This document shows, in pieces, positions 23,095-31,264 of a DNA stretch of 35,514 bases. The DNA is from JALYIM01 sp040003205. Lineage in GTDB: Bacteria > Acidobacteriota > Terriglobia > Terriglobales > Acidobacteriaceae. The number at the start of each line of letters is the position of its first letter. Position 1 is the first letter of the stretch. The translations under genes were made by a program, and so were the position numbers. The notes below the pieces were generated by a model that did no database searches, was not told where the DNA came from, and worked only from the letters and a program-made list of their open reading frames with translations. The DNA is taken from NCBI GenBank assembly GCA_040003205.1, contig JBDUDA010000004.1, forward strand, positions 1 to 35,514, read 5' to 3'.

Positions 23095-24243
23095 CTAACG
23101 GTTCTCGACCGGAATCCAGTGCTGAGGATAGGCAGGTCCGATGTAGTCGGCGCGCGGACGAATCAGGCGATTGTCATCCAGTTGCTCAATCACGTGCGCT
23201 GTCCATCCGCTCACGCGTGATACCGCAAAAATTGGCGTAAACAGGTCCACATCCACACCCAGTGTGTGGTAAGTCGAAGCCGAGTAGAAATCCACGTTGG
23301 CGTTGAGCTTTTTTTCTGAACTCACAAATTTTTCGATCTTACTGGACATGTCATACCACTGGCTCTGTCCGCTCGATTTGCCCAGGTCCTCTGACATTTT
23401 GCGCAGGTGAGTCGCTCGTGGATCTTCGGAGTGGTACACGCGGTGCCCGAAACCTGGCACCTTTTTCTTTTGCGCCAGCATTTGCCTCACATGCTCGACC
23501 GGATCTGCTCCGCTCTTGTTGATAGCCTCGAGTATGTGAAACACGGCCTCGTTGGCGCCGCCGTGCAACGGGCCCTTCAGCGCCCCAATGGCGGAAACCA
23601 CCGCCGAGTGCATATCCGAGAGCGTGGCCGCCGTAACGCGAGCCGCGAATGTGGAAGCATTCAGTTCGTGATCGGCGTGCAGAATCAGAGCGATATCGAG
23701 AGCCCTCTCGGCAGTCTCAGATGGCTTGGTCCCATTAAGCATGAGCAAAAAATTCGCCGAATGCGAAAGTGACGGATCGGGCTCGACTACATCCTTTCCC
23801 TTTCGGATGCGGTCATAGCCGGCAACGATCATCGCAATCTGCGATGTCAGGCGAATCGCCCTTCTCAAGTTGCCGGCGTGATCACTCTTCACACCTTCTT
23901 TAATCACATCGGGATCGTAAAACGAAAGCGCTGACACCGCCGTCCGCAACACATCCATCGGAACTACTTGCTTGGGTGCGCTGCGAAGCAAGTCAAGTAT
24001 TGCCGGATCAAGCCTTCGCTCACTCGCAAGCTGAGTTTGAAGCTCTTTTAACTCGCTGCGAGTTGGCAGTTTTCCAGACCACAACAGATAACAGGTTTCT
24101 TCAAAAGTGGAATTGTCAGCTAGTTCGTGGATATCAATGCCACGATAGGCCAGAACGCCTTCATCCCCGTCGATGTAACAGATACCCGACGTGGTCGCAA
24201 CCACTCCCTCGAGGCCTTTGGGTGCGTGCGTAGTGGTTGACAT
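23095..24243 (-). CDS. gltA: Citrate synthase (type II small form; citrate/2-methylcitrate synthase)
   Basis: Condenses oxaloacetate with acetyl-CoA (or propionyl-CoA in methylcitrate synthases). It has 382 residues, the short homodimeric form. Catalytic residues are H227 in GPLHGGANEAV, H267 in GFGHRVYHSEDPR and D318 in NVDFYSAS. N-terminal GLEGVVATTSGICYIDGDEG and YRGIDIHELA match the family. Sequence alone does not separate citrate from 2-methylcitrate synthase; no prpB or prpD gene is nearby, which favours the TCA-cycle role. The ATG follows AGGAG. TATAAA at 24312-24307 on the minus strand is a plausible -10. It is divergent from the S46 peptidase gene. Confidence 0.92.
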   Translation of the reverse strand: MSTTTHAPKGLEGVVATTSGICYIDGDEGVLAYRGIDIHELADNSTFEETCYLLWSGKLPTRSELKELQTQLASERRLDPAILDLLRSAPKQVVPMDVLRTAVSALSFYDPDVIKEGVKSDHAGNLRRAIRLTSQIAMIVAGYDRIRKGKDVVEPDPSLSHSANFLLMLNGTKPSETAERALDIALILHADHELNASTFAARVTAATLSDMHSAVVSAIGALKGPLHGGANEAVFHILEAINKSGADPVEHVRQMLAQKKKVPGFGHRVYHSEDPRATHLRKMSEDLGKSSGQSQWYDMSSKIEKFVSSEKKLNANVDFYSASTYHTLGVDVDLFTPIFAVSRVSGWTAHVIEQLDDNRLIRPRADYIGPAYPQHWIPVENR

Positions 24244-24346
24244 AAACTCGAAATTTCTCCTGAAACAGTGTTTCCGTCCAACGCAGACCGGCGAGTGGGC
24301 AACTAACTTTTATACGCCAAATTGTTGAACTTTTCCATTCGCGCCC

Positions 24347-24375
24347 TTGGACTTAGCTGAGATGCAGCGTATATT
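24347..24375 (+). promoter_or_regulatory. Candidate promoter of the S46 peptidase gene
   Basis: TTGGAC (24347-24352), 17 nt, TATATT (24370-24375). The -10 matches 5 of 6; the -35 only begins TTG. The leader would be about 50 nt and ends in GGGAGAAG before the ATG. Confidence 0.45.
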
Positions 24376-24432
24376 AAAAAGTTTGTTCCTACACGTACTT
24401 CCGATTCCGCGCAACATCTCTGGGAGAAGCCA

Positions 24433-26550
24433 ATGCAACCTCGCTGGATAGTCCGGTCGCTTTTATTCATTACCCTCGCAACCTCTCTCGCCTCAGCCGA
24501 TGAGGGCATGTGGCTCTACAATGCTCCTCCCAAGGAGAAGATTAAGGCCAAGTATGGCTTTGAGCTCACGCAAGAATGGCTCGATCACGTCCGATTGTCT
24601 TCGGTGCGATTCAATAACGGAGGCTCGGGTTCTTTTGTGTCGCCCGACGGTCTGACTTTCACCAACCATCACGTTGGCGCTGAATGTATTCAGCAACTCT
24701 CCACTGGCGGCCAGGACCATATGAAGACCGGCTTTTACGCCCACACGCGCGCGGAAGAAGCGAAATGCCCCAACCTGGAGCTCAACCAGTTAATCGCAAT
24801 TGAAGACGTCACCGCGAAGGTCAAATCGTCGGTGAAGCCTGGGGTGTCCACCGCCGAAGGGGCACAAGCCATGCGCGCAGCCATGTCGAGCATCGAGAAA
24901 GATTGCGCCACGGGCGGTTCCCGCTGCGATGTTGTGACCTTCTATTCCGGCGAGGTCTATCACCTGTACAAGTACAAGAAGTACACGGATGTACGCCTGG
25001 TGTTTGCTCCGGAATTTGACGCGGCTTTTTTTGGCGGCGATCCTGACAATTTCGAGTATCCGCGCTACGACCTCGACATTACATTCTTTCGCGTTTACGA
25101 GAATGACAAGCCGGCACACCTCGACAACTATTTGCACTGGTCAAAGGTCGGAGTAAAGGATGGCGACCTGACCTTTGTGTCGGGACATCCCGGCAACACT
25201 GGCCGACTGAGGACCGTGTCGCAACTGGAGTTTCTGCGAGATATGGATTATCCCTCACGGCTCGAAACTTATGCCCGGCGCATCGCGCTGCTGAAAAAGT
25301 TCGGGTCGGAGTCGCCGGAAAACGCGCGCATCGCGCAGGAAGATATTTTTAGTTACGAAAATTCGCAAAAGGCAATCAAGGGATATGAATCCGGTCTAAA
25401 AGATCCTCACGTCATGGACGTTAAACAGGCCGACGAAACCAAGCTACGCTCCAGCGTTTCTTCCGACGCGAAAGCCAAGGCGGAAGTTGGCGATCCCTGG
25501 ACCGCAATCACAAGCGCGATGACGGTGGACAAAAAAATCTACCTCCCTCTGACTTACTTAGAACGCAGACGCGGTTTCAATTCCGACCTTGCAGGCCTGG
25601 CTCGCGATCTCGTGCGCGTCGCCGATGAGAAAGCCAAGCCCAATGGACAGCGCCTGCGCGAGTACACCGATTCCGGCCTGCCATCGCTTGAGCAGCGCCT
25701 GTTCTCTACCGCACCCATTTACAAATCGCTCGAAACGGTGACGCTGTCCGATTCGCTCGCACAGATGCAAGAGGCAATGGGTGCCGATAATCCGCTCGTA
25801 CAAAAAGTGTTGGATGGAAAAAAGCCCGCGGAGGCCGCGAAAGCCTTGATCGACGGTACGAAGCTCGACGACGTTGCCGTGCGCAAAGAGCTTTACACCG
25901 GAGGTCAGGCCGCGATTCAGGCGTCCACGGATCCTCTTATTGTGCTGATGCGTACCCTCGACCCCGACGCCCGCGCGGTACGCAAACAGTATGACGACGA
26001 AGTAGACGCGGTCGAGCGCACCGAAGGCGCGACGATTGCTAAAGCGAGATTCTCGACTAGCGGCTTCACCCAGCCGCCCGATGCGACGTTCACTTTGCGG
26101 CTCAGCTACGGGGCAGTAAAGGGATACGATGTAAATGGAAAGCATGTTCCTTTCGCCACCAATATTGGCGGCGCATATCAGCATGCGACCGAGAACGGCA
26201 ATAAGCCTCCTTTCCAACTTCCAGAAAGCTGGACGAATGCAAAGTCGAAGCTGGACCTCTCGACTCCACTGAATTTCGTTTCGACGTCGGATATCATCGG
26301 CGGGAACTCTGGCAGTCCAACCATCAATAAAGCGGGCGAAGTCGTTGGCATCATCTTCGATGGAAATATTCAATCGCTGCCCTGGAATTTTGTTTACGAC
26401 GACAAAGTCGCACGCGCTGTGAGCGTTGATTCGCGTGGCATTCAGGAAGCGTTGCGGAAAATTTATGGAGCATCCCCGTTGGCGGATGAACTATCTGGCA
26501 GCGGCAACTCAGCCAGGCAGGACAAGAGTCAGCCCGAGGCCAAGCCATAA
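24433..26550 (+). CDS. S46 family dipeptidyl-peptidase (DPP7/DPP11-type)
   Basis: Exported serine exopeptidase that removes dipeptides from peptide N-termini. It has 705 residues, normal length. Signal peptide 1-22 (ends SLASA), mature N-terminus DEGMWLYN as in the family. The chymotrypsin-fold triad is H80 in TNHHVGAEC, D215 in YPRYDLDITFF and S626 in GGNSGSP. The alpha-helical lid lies between about residues 265 and 560. The residue that sets specificity is Gly at position 644 (FDGN); DPP7 has Gly and DPP11 Arg here, so a preference for hydrophobic penultimate residues is predicted by analogy. Probably periplasmic or surface peptide digestion. Confidence 0.94.
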   Translation: MQPRWIVRSLLFITLATSLASADEGMWLYNAPPKEKIKAKYGFELTQEWLDHVRLSSVRFNNGGSGSFVSPDGLTFTNHHVGAECIQQLSTGGQDHMKTGFYAHTRAEEAKCPNLELNQLIAIEDVTAKVKSSVKPGVSTAEGAQAMRAAMSSIEKDCATGGSRCDVVTFYSGEVYHLYKYKKYTDVRLVFAPEFDAAFFGGDPDNFEYPRYDLDITFFRVYENDKPAHLDNYLHWSKVGVKDGDLTFVSGHPGNTGRLRTVSQLEFLRDMDYPSRLETYARRIALLKKFGSESPENARIAQEDIFSYENSQKAIKGYESGLKDPHVMDVKQADETKLRSSVSSDAKAKAEVGDPWTAITSAMTVDKKIYLPLTYLERRRGFNSDLAGLARDLVRVADEKAKPNGQRLREYTDSGLPSLEQRLFSTAPIYKSLETVTLSDSLAQMQEAMGADNPLVQKVLDGKKPAEAAKALIDGTKLDDVAVRKELYTGGQAAIQASTDPLIVLMRTLDPDARAVRKQYDDEVDAVERTEGATIAKARFSTSGFTQPPDATFTLRLSYGAVKGYDVNGKHVPFATNIGGAYQHATENGNKPPFQLPESWTNAKSKLDLSTPLNFVSTSDIIGGNSGSPTINKAGEVVGIIFDGNIQSLPWNFVYDDKVARAVSVDSRGIQEALRKIYGASPLADELSGSGNSARQDKSQPEAKP

Positions 26551-26572
26551 CTTTTTAGCGAATTTTCGGGAA

Positions 26573-26599
26573 GGGAGACCGGTATCCCCCCGGTTTCCC
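26573..26599. repeat. Inverted repeat between peptidase and secretin genes
   Basis: GGGAGACCGG, 7-nt loop, CCGGTTTCCC: a 10-bp stem with one G-U pair, 22 bp after the peptidase stop. No T run follows. It may attenuate read-through or protect the mRNA end. Confidence 0.45.
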
Positions 26600-26653
26600 A
26601 CCCGAAGGTACAGTGTCCCTTATAAAAGCGGCGGTCGCATCCTTCATCCCAGC

Positions 26654-26659
26654 TACAAT
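26654..26659 (+). promoter_or_regulatory. -10-like box, 6 nt before the secretin start
   Basis: TACAAT, then CACTGC, then ATG. No Shine-Dalgarno. Fits the leaderless pattern seen at tlpA-like, purC and nadE. No clear -35. Confidence 0.45.
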
Positions 26660-26665
26660 CACTGC

Positions 26666-28516
26666 ATGCGTTGGACGCATTCCATCTCCATTTGCGCGCT
26701 TTACGCATTCGCTGCCTTCAGCGTCGCAACTGCGGATTCTTCGTCCCCACCTGCGCCGATTTCGTGTTTGTCCACACAGGCGATTGGGAACTGTAATCCT
26801 TCCCGAGAAGACTTGCGAACTGCCAGGGTTGCCTTCGCGAAAGGACTCAAGTTCCAAATTGCAAAGCAGAACGCGGAGGCCTTCGAAGAATTTCGCACCG
26901 CAGCTCAATTCGCGCCGAAAAACGTGGAGTATGTCACGGCGCGGGAACTGGCGCGGCAGCAAATAATTGCCAGTCATCTTGCGCAAGGAAATGCGGATTT
27001 ATTAAGGGGACGTCAGGTACAGGCCTTATCGGCATTTCGCGGCGCCCTGCAACTTGATCCGGAAAATCAATTCGCCTTGCAGCGCATGCAGGAAACCCTG
27101 GACGAATGGGCCCCGAAACTTTCCGCGCGCGCCCAGGTCGTTGAGGATGACGCTGAAGTTCACGTGGCCCCTGCGACTCAGAAAAGCGATTTCCATTTCC
27201 GGGGCGACAGCAAAGAGCTGCTGACTCAGATCGCAAGTAAATTCGGGGTCACGGCGTCGCTTGACGATTCGGTCGCATCCCGTCCCGTTCGCTTCAACAT
27301 TGAAGCCGTCGATTTCTTCACAGCTATGCGGGCAGCCTGCAACGTAACTCACACCTTCTGGACCGCCGTGAGTGAGAAACAGGTGATGTTCGCCACCGAC
27401 ACCCCGGAAAATCATCGCCTGTTTGATCGCATGGCATTGCGCACTTTTTATCTTCCGGGGGTTACCGCTCCTACGGACGTAACCGACGTGATGAACCTGC
27501 TGCGAAACTTATTCGAGATTCGATTCGTCAATCCCCAATTGCAGGCTGGGACTCTGTCGGTTCGGGCGCCCCGCGCGACCCTCGACGCTGCCACAAAATT
27601 TATCGAAAACCTTCCCAACTCGCGCCCTCAGGTAATGCTTGACGTCCACATCTATCAGGTAAGTCACACCTTCACACGCGACCTTGGGCTGCAAATTCCC
27701 ACCCAATTCAATCTTTACAACATTCCCGCCGGAGCTCTGGCAGCGCTCGGTGGACAGAGCATTCAGAGCCTCGTCAATCAACTAATCGCCAACGGCGGCA
27801 TCAACCAGGCCAATTCTCAATCCATCTCTTCGCTTCTAGCCCAACTGCAAGGCCAGCAGAATTCCATCTTCAGCCAGCCTCTGGCGACTTTTGGCGGAGG
27901 CCTGACTTTTTCCGGGCTTAGTCTCGGTACGCTGGGAGCTCAAGCCTCGCTGAACGAGAGCTCAATCCGCTCGCTGGAACACGCGACCTTACGAGTCTCG
28001 CAAGGCAATGACGCAAGTTTTCGACTCGGAACTCGCTTCCCTGTCTTGAACTCAACTTACGCGCCCATCTACAACACGCCAGCGATTTCCAGAGTGTTAC
28101 AAAACAATAGCTTTCAGGCCGCCTTCCCCTCTTTTACCTACGAAGACATTGGATTGGTTCTCAAAGCGAAACCTATGGTAGGGAGCAGCTCCGACGTGAA
28201 CCTGCAATTGGAAATTCAGCTCCGCACGCTGACAGGGCAATCCGTGAACGGAGTTCCCGTCATCTCGAATCGTGAGTACAAAGGTGGCATTACTTTGATG
28301 GATGGCGAACCCGCAGTCGTCGCAGGCTCGGTAACACACAGCGAAATTCGCAGCCTGAGTGGACTTCCAGGCTTGGGATTCTTGCCGATCCTAAACAAAG
28401 CTTTAGTGAAAAATAGCAAGCAGCGAGAGGACGACGAACTATTGGTGGTCATCACGCCCCGTGTGATCAGCAACCCGTTAAAGGACGCGAACTACGAGGT
28501 CTGGATGAGCAGGTAG
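26666..28516 (+). CDS. TPR-secretin (GspD/PulD-like outer-membrane channel protein)
   Basis: 616 residues from the ATG at 26666, which starts a signal peptide (MRWTHSISICALYAFAAFS); the frame is open further upstream but that part overlaps the peptidase gene. Domains: TPR-like repeats about 45-150, a short STN/N0-like domain about 170-255 (FRGDSKELLTQIASKFGV), an N1-like domain about 265-330, and the secretin domain about 330-605 with VMLDVHIYQV, the central glycine-rich pore region (GGLTFSGLSLGTLG), GLPGLGFLPILNKAL and ELLVVITPRVI at the end. No gspE, gspF or pilin genes are near. It could be an orphan secretin, a pilus- or competence-related channel, or a piece of an export system encoded elsewhere. 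Confidence 0.88.
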   Translation: MRWTHSISICALYAFAAFSVATADSSSPPAPISCLSTQAIGNCNPSREDLRTARVAFAKGLKFQIAKQNAEAFEEFRTAAQFAPKNVEYVTARELARQQIIASHLAQGNADLLRGRQVQALSAFRGALQLDPENQFALQRMQETLDEWAPKLSARAQVVEDDAEVHVAPATQKSDFHFRGDSKELLTQIASKFGVTASLDDSVASRPVRFNIEAVDFFTAMRAACNVTHTFWTAVSEKQVMFATDTPENHRLFDRMALRTFYLPGVTAPTDVTDVMNLLRNLFEIRFVNPQLQAGTLSVRAPRATLDAATKFIENLPNSRPQVMLDVHIYQVSHTFTRDLGLQIPTQFNLYNIPAGALAALGGQSIQSLVNQLIANGGINQANSQSISSLLAQLQGQQNSIFSQPLATFGGGLTFSGLSLGTLGAQASLNESSIRSLEHATLRVSQGNDASFRLGTRFPVLNSTYAPIYNTPAISRVLQNNSFQAAFPSFTYEDIGLVLKAKPMVGSSSDVNLQLEIQLRTLTGQSVNGVPVISNREYKGGITLMDGEPAVVAGSVTHSEIRSLSGLPGLGFLPILNKALVKNSKQREDDELLVVITPRVISNPLKDANYEVWMSR

Positions 28517-28549
28517 TTTTTTGCTTTCCCTAGAACCAAGCTGCGCTTT

Positions 28550-29485
28550 TCAGTCGTTGCCCTTCGTCGGATTGGAAGTCTTTTCCTTCGCCGAGAAATC
28601 CACCAGGCTTTTGAGGGCTTCGTAGGGCATGCCGCTCAAGTTTCCGATTTTTCGCCCGTTAACGAACAGGGTAGGGGTTCCACTGACGTCGACAGATTTT
28701 CCTAACGCCACCGAGTGTTCGACTCTCCCCGCTGTATCTGGCCGCGCGGCACATGTGGCCACATCGTCTCCCTTTGCGCCCGCGACATCCGCCAATCCTT
28801 TCAATTTTTCGTCGGCGTTTGCCGCGCTGATTTCCTTTTGCGCGTCGTAGACACTCTGAATAAATTTCCAAACCGCGTCGTTGGAATTTCTACCCACGCA
28901 ATCCGCATAGTAAGCAGCTTTCGCCGCCCAGTCGTGGGAGGGTAGCGGGAAATTCTGGAACACCAGTCGAACGTTTTTGTTCTCCGTCAAAAGTTTGTCA
29001 ACCGTGGGCTGCGCTTCTTTGCAATGCGGGCATTGCAGGTCGCTGAATTCCACCAGGGTCACGGGAGCATCTGCTGCCCCGCGGGAAGGCCCATTGATTC
29101 CCTTTTCAAGCTGTTTTCGCGCCGCGTCGAATGGACGAACGCCGAAAGGAATGATCTCCCCCAGTAAAGCGTGCTCGCCGTCGGCCGTGACATAGAACGT
29201 GCTAGGTTGCTGACCCTCTGGGCTGCTGATCATAACGGTGACTTCCGCCACTCCCTGCGCCGGCGAAGGCTTGATATCTTCAATCTTCCAACTCAAGGCG
29301 GAGTTATATCCGAAAGTCTGCTGAAGAAAGGCATTGACGGTCGCTTCCGAGGGCAACGCCGTGGCTGCCCCTTTTGGCTGCGTTTCCGCGGGCTTCGGGT
29401 GCTGCGCTGAATTCGCTTTTTGTTGGGCCCCGGCGAGTGTCGCCAAGAGCAGAGCCGTGATTACAACGACGAAATTTCGAAACAT
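28550..29485 (-). CDS. Exported DsbA-family thioredoxin-fold protein
   Basis: 311 residues; Sec signal peptide 1-20 (LLLATLAGAQQ). A Pro/Gln-rich linker (21-45) and an N-terminal domain (about 46-125, FYVTADGEHALLG) precede the DsbA domain (about 128-300). Active site CPHC (C152-C155) and cis-Pro in SGTPTLFVNG. Two further Cys (in YADCVGR and VATCAARP) flank the helical insert, as in BdbD and the disulfide-linked DsbA proteins. Role: oxidation or isomerisation of exported proteins. The ATG has AGAGG upstream. It starts 28 bp after nadE and is probably translated from the same message. Confidence 0.88.
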   Translation of the reverse strand: MFRNFVVVITALLLATLAGAQQKANSAQHPKPAETQPKGAATALPSEATVNAFLQQTFGYNSALSWKIEDIKPSPAQGVAEVTVMISSPEGQQPSTFYVTADGEHALLGEIIPFGVRPFDAARKQLEKGINGPSRGAADAPVTLVEFSDLQCPHCKEAQPTVDKLLTENKNVRLVFQNFPLPSHDWAAKAAYYADCVGRNSNDAVWKFIQSVYDAQKEISAANADEKLKGLADVAGAKGDDVATCAARPDTAGRVEHSVALGKSVDVSGTPTLFVNGRKIGNLSGMPYEALKSLVDFSAKEKTSNPTKGND

Positions 29486-29513
29486 GATTCCTCTCTTACC
29501 ATGAACGATTTAG

Positions 29514-31154
29514 CTAGGTGTCAGACTTTGCGGCAATTGGGAAGCGTCGTCCATACCCGAACGCTTTCGTGGATATTTTCAGTCCCGGCGCCGCCTGCTG
29601 GCGCTTATATTCGCTGCGTTCCACCATCCGAATGACTCGCCGCACCTGCTCGGGCGCAAATCCCCGGTCTGCGATGATTTGCTCAGGCGTGCGCGAGTCC
29701 TCGACATAATCTTCCAGAATAACATCGAGAACTTCGTATTCCGGAAGGCTGTCGGTGTCCTTCTGATCCGGACACAGCTCGGCGGACGGAGGCTTCTCTA
29801 GTGTGGCCTCGGGAATCACCTGCGCCCGCGAATTCACATATTTACTCAGACGATAAACCATCGTCTTCGGGACGTCAGAGATCACGGCAAGGCCTCCCAC
29901 CATGTCGCCGTACAGCGTGCAGTACCCAACGCTGATTTCACTTTTATTCCCTGTGCTCAACACGATTGAGCCAAATTTATTTGAAAGCGCCATCAGCAAA
30001 GCACCGCGAATGCGCGCCTGCATATTCTCTTCCGTCACATCTTCCGGGCGACCTGCGAAAGTGTGCGCCAGCGTCTTCTTGTAAGAATCAAAGACGTCGC
30101 CGATCGGAAGCAGTTCAAAACGGATGCCGAGATTTTTAGCCAGATGCCTGGCGTCATCCACAGAACCGCGCGAGGAGTATGGCCCTGGCATCCCCACGCC
30201 CATTACATTTTCCTTGCCTATCGCCTCTACCGCGATCGCAGCCGTGAGCGCCGAATCGATTCCCCCGCTCAAGCCGACAATCACCTGCCCGAATCCGCAC
30301 TTGCGTACATAGTCACGCGTACCCAGCACCAGCGCCCCATAAACGCTGGCTTCTTCTCCTTGCGGCTGCTCGTGAAGGTCGCCTGTTCCCTGGTCGGAGT
30401 CGACGTAGATTAAGTCCTCTTCGAACGATTTCCCCCGCGCAATCACTTCTCCCGCTGGATTGAATGCCAGGCTGGACCCGTCAAATATCAAACTGTCATT
30501 CCCACCGACCTGGTTCACCATAAGCACCGGCAATTTGTATTTGCGCGCTATGGTTGCAAGCATGTCCTGACGCAGTTCACGCTTCCCAACCCAAAAGGGC
30601 GAGGCGGAAATATTCAAGTTAAAATTTCCCCCTGCTTTTACCAGCGACTCGACGGGGTCAAACGGATATAGCGGCTTGTTCCAGAACTGTTTGTCGTTCC
30701 AGGCATCCTCACAAATCGTGAGGGCCATTTGCTTTCCAGAAAATGGAAAAAGCGCCTGACTCTTGGCGGGCGCGAAATTTCTCATCTCATCGAACACATC
30801 GTAGCTGGGAAGCAGCATTTTGGATTGCAGGAATGCGATTTTCCCATCCTTCAGGAGCGCTGCGGAATTTAGCACCGATTTTCCGGCGTCCGATTGCGCG
30901 CGCGTCACGAGTCCGCAGATGATCGCGATCCCGCGCGCTTCAGCGGCAATTCGCTCAACGGCTTCCAGATTGTGTGCAACAAAGGAGGGGCGTTCGACCA
31001 GGTCGCGAGGAGGATATCCGCAAACTGATAGCTCGGGGAAAAGAATTAATTCTGCGCCATGAGCCTGTGCGCGGCGTGCAAACTGCACCATCTTCGAAGA
31101 GTTTCCAGCAAAATCACCAACGGTTGTATTAATTTGCCCGAGCGCAATCTTCAC
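29514..31154 (-). CDS. nadE: Glutamine-dependent NAD+ synthetase
   Basis: Last step of NAD synthesis, with an N-terminal glutaminase. It has 546 residues from the GTG at 31154-31152, chosen because it gives the usual KIALGQINTTVGDF start; an upstream TTG (31190) would add 12 residues. Nitrilase-type glutaminase triad: E41 in FPELSVCGYPPRDL, K112 in SKMLLPSYDVF and C148 in TICEDAWND. The synthetase domain starts near residue 270, with PP-loop SGGIDS (296-301), STGNKSEISVGYCTLYGD and PSAELCPDQKDTDSLPEYE. No Shine-Dalgarno at normal spacing; TACACT lies exactly 6 nt upstream of GTG, suggesting a leaderless mRNA. Confidence 0.95.
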   Translation of the reverse strand: MKIALGQINTTVGDFAGNSSKMVQFARRAQAHGAELILFPELSVCGYPPRDLVERPSFVAHNLEAVERIAAEARGIAIICGLVTRAQSDAGKSVLNSAALLKDGKIAFLQSKMLLPSYDVFDEMRNFAPAKSQALFPFSGKQMALTICEDAWNDKQFWNKPLYPFDPVESLVKAGGNFNLNISASPFWVGKRELRQDMLATIARKYKLPVLMVNQVGGNDSLIFDGSSLAFNPAGEVIARGKSFEEDLIYVDSDQGTGDLHEQPQGEEASVYGALVLGTRDYVRKCGFGQVIVGLSGGIDSALTAAIAVEAIGKENVMGVGMPGPYSSRGSVDDARHLAKNLGIRFELLPIGDVFDSYKKTLAHTFAGRPEDVTEENMQARIRGALLMALSNKFGSIVLSTGNKSEISVGYCTLYGDMVGGLAVISDVPKTMVYRLSKYVNSRAQVIPEATLEKPPSAELCPDQKDTDSLPEYEVLDVILEDYVEDSRTPEQIIADRGFAPEQVRRVIRMVERSEYKRQQAAPGLKISTKAFGYGRRFPIAAKSDT

Positions 31155-31160
31155 TCCCCT

Positions 31161-31166
31161 AGTGTA
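31161..31166 (-). promoter_or_regulatory. -10-like box before the nadE start
   Basis: Minus strand TACACT (31166-31161), then AGGGGA, then GTG. TTGGAT lies 18 nt further upstream as a weak -35. Confidence 0.4.
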
Positions 31167-31264
31167 AAGGGGTGGGGAGCGTGAATCCAAATTGGCTATT
31201 GGCCTTCGGCGTGGGGCTCTGCTACTAGGAAGGGTCTGCCAACTCCCGGCAACAGCTAAACGAC

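Noticed and set aside
25558..26373. 271-codon open frame on the minus strand
   Set aside because: It is fully antisense to the S46 peptidase, has no family motif, and its length follows from the GC-rich codon use of the real gene.
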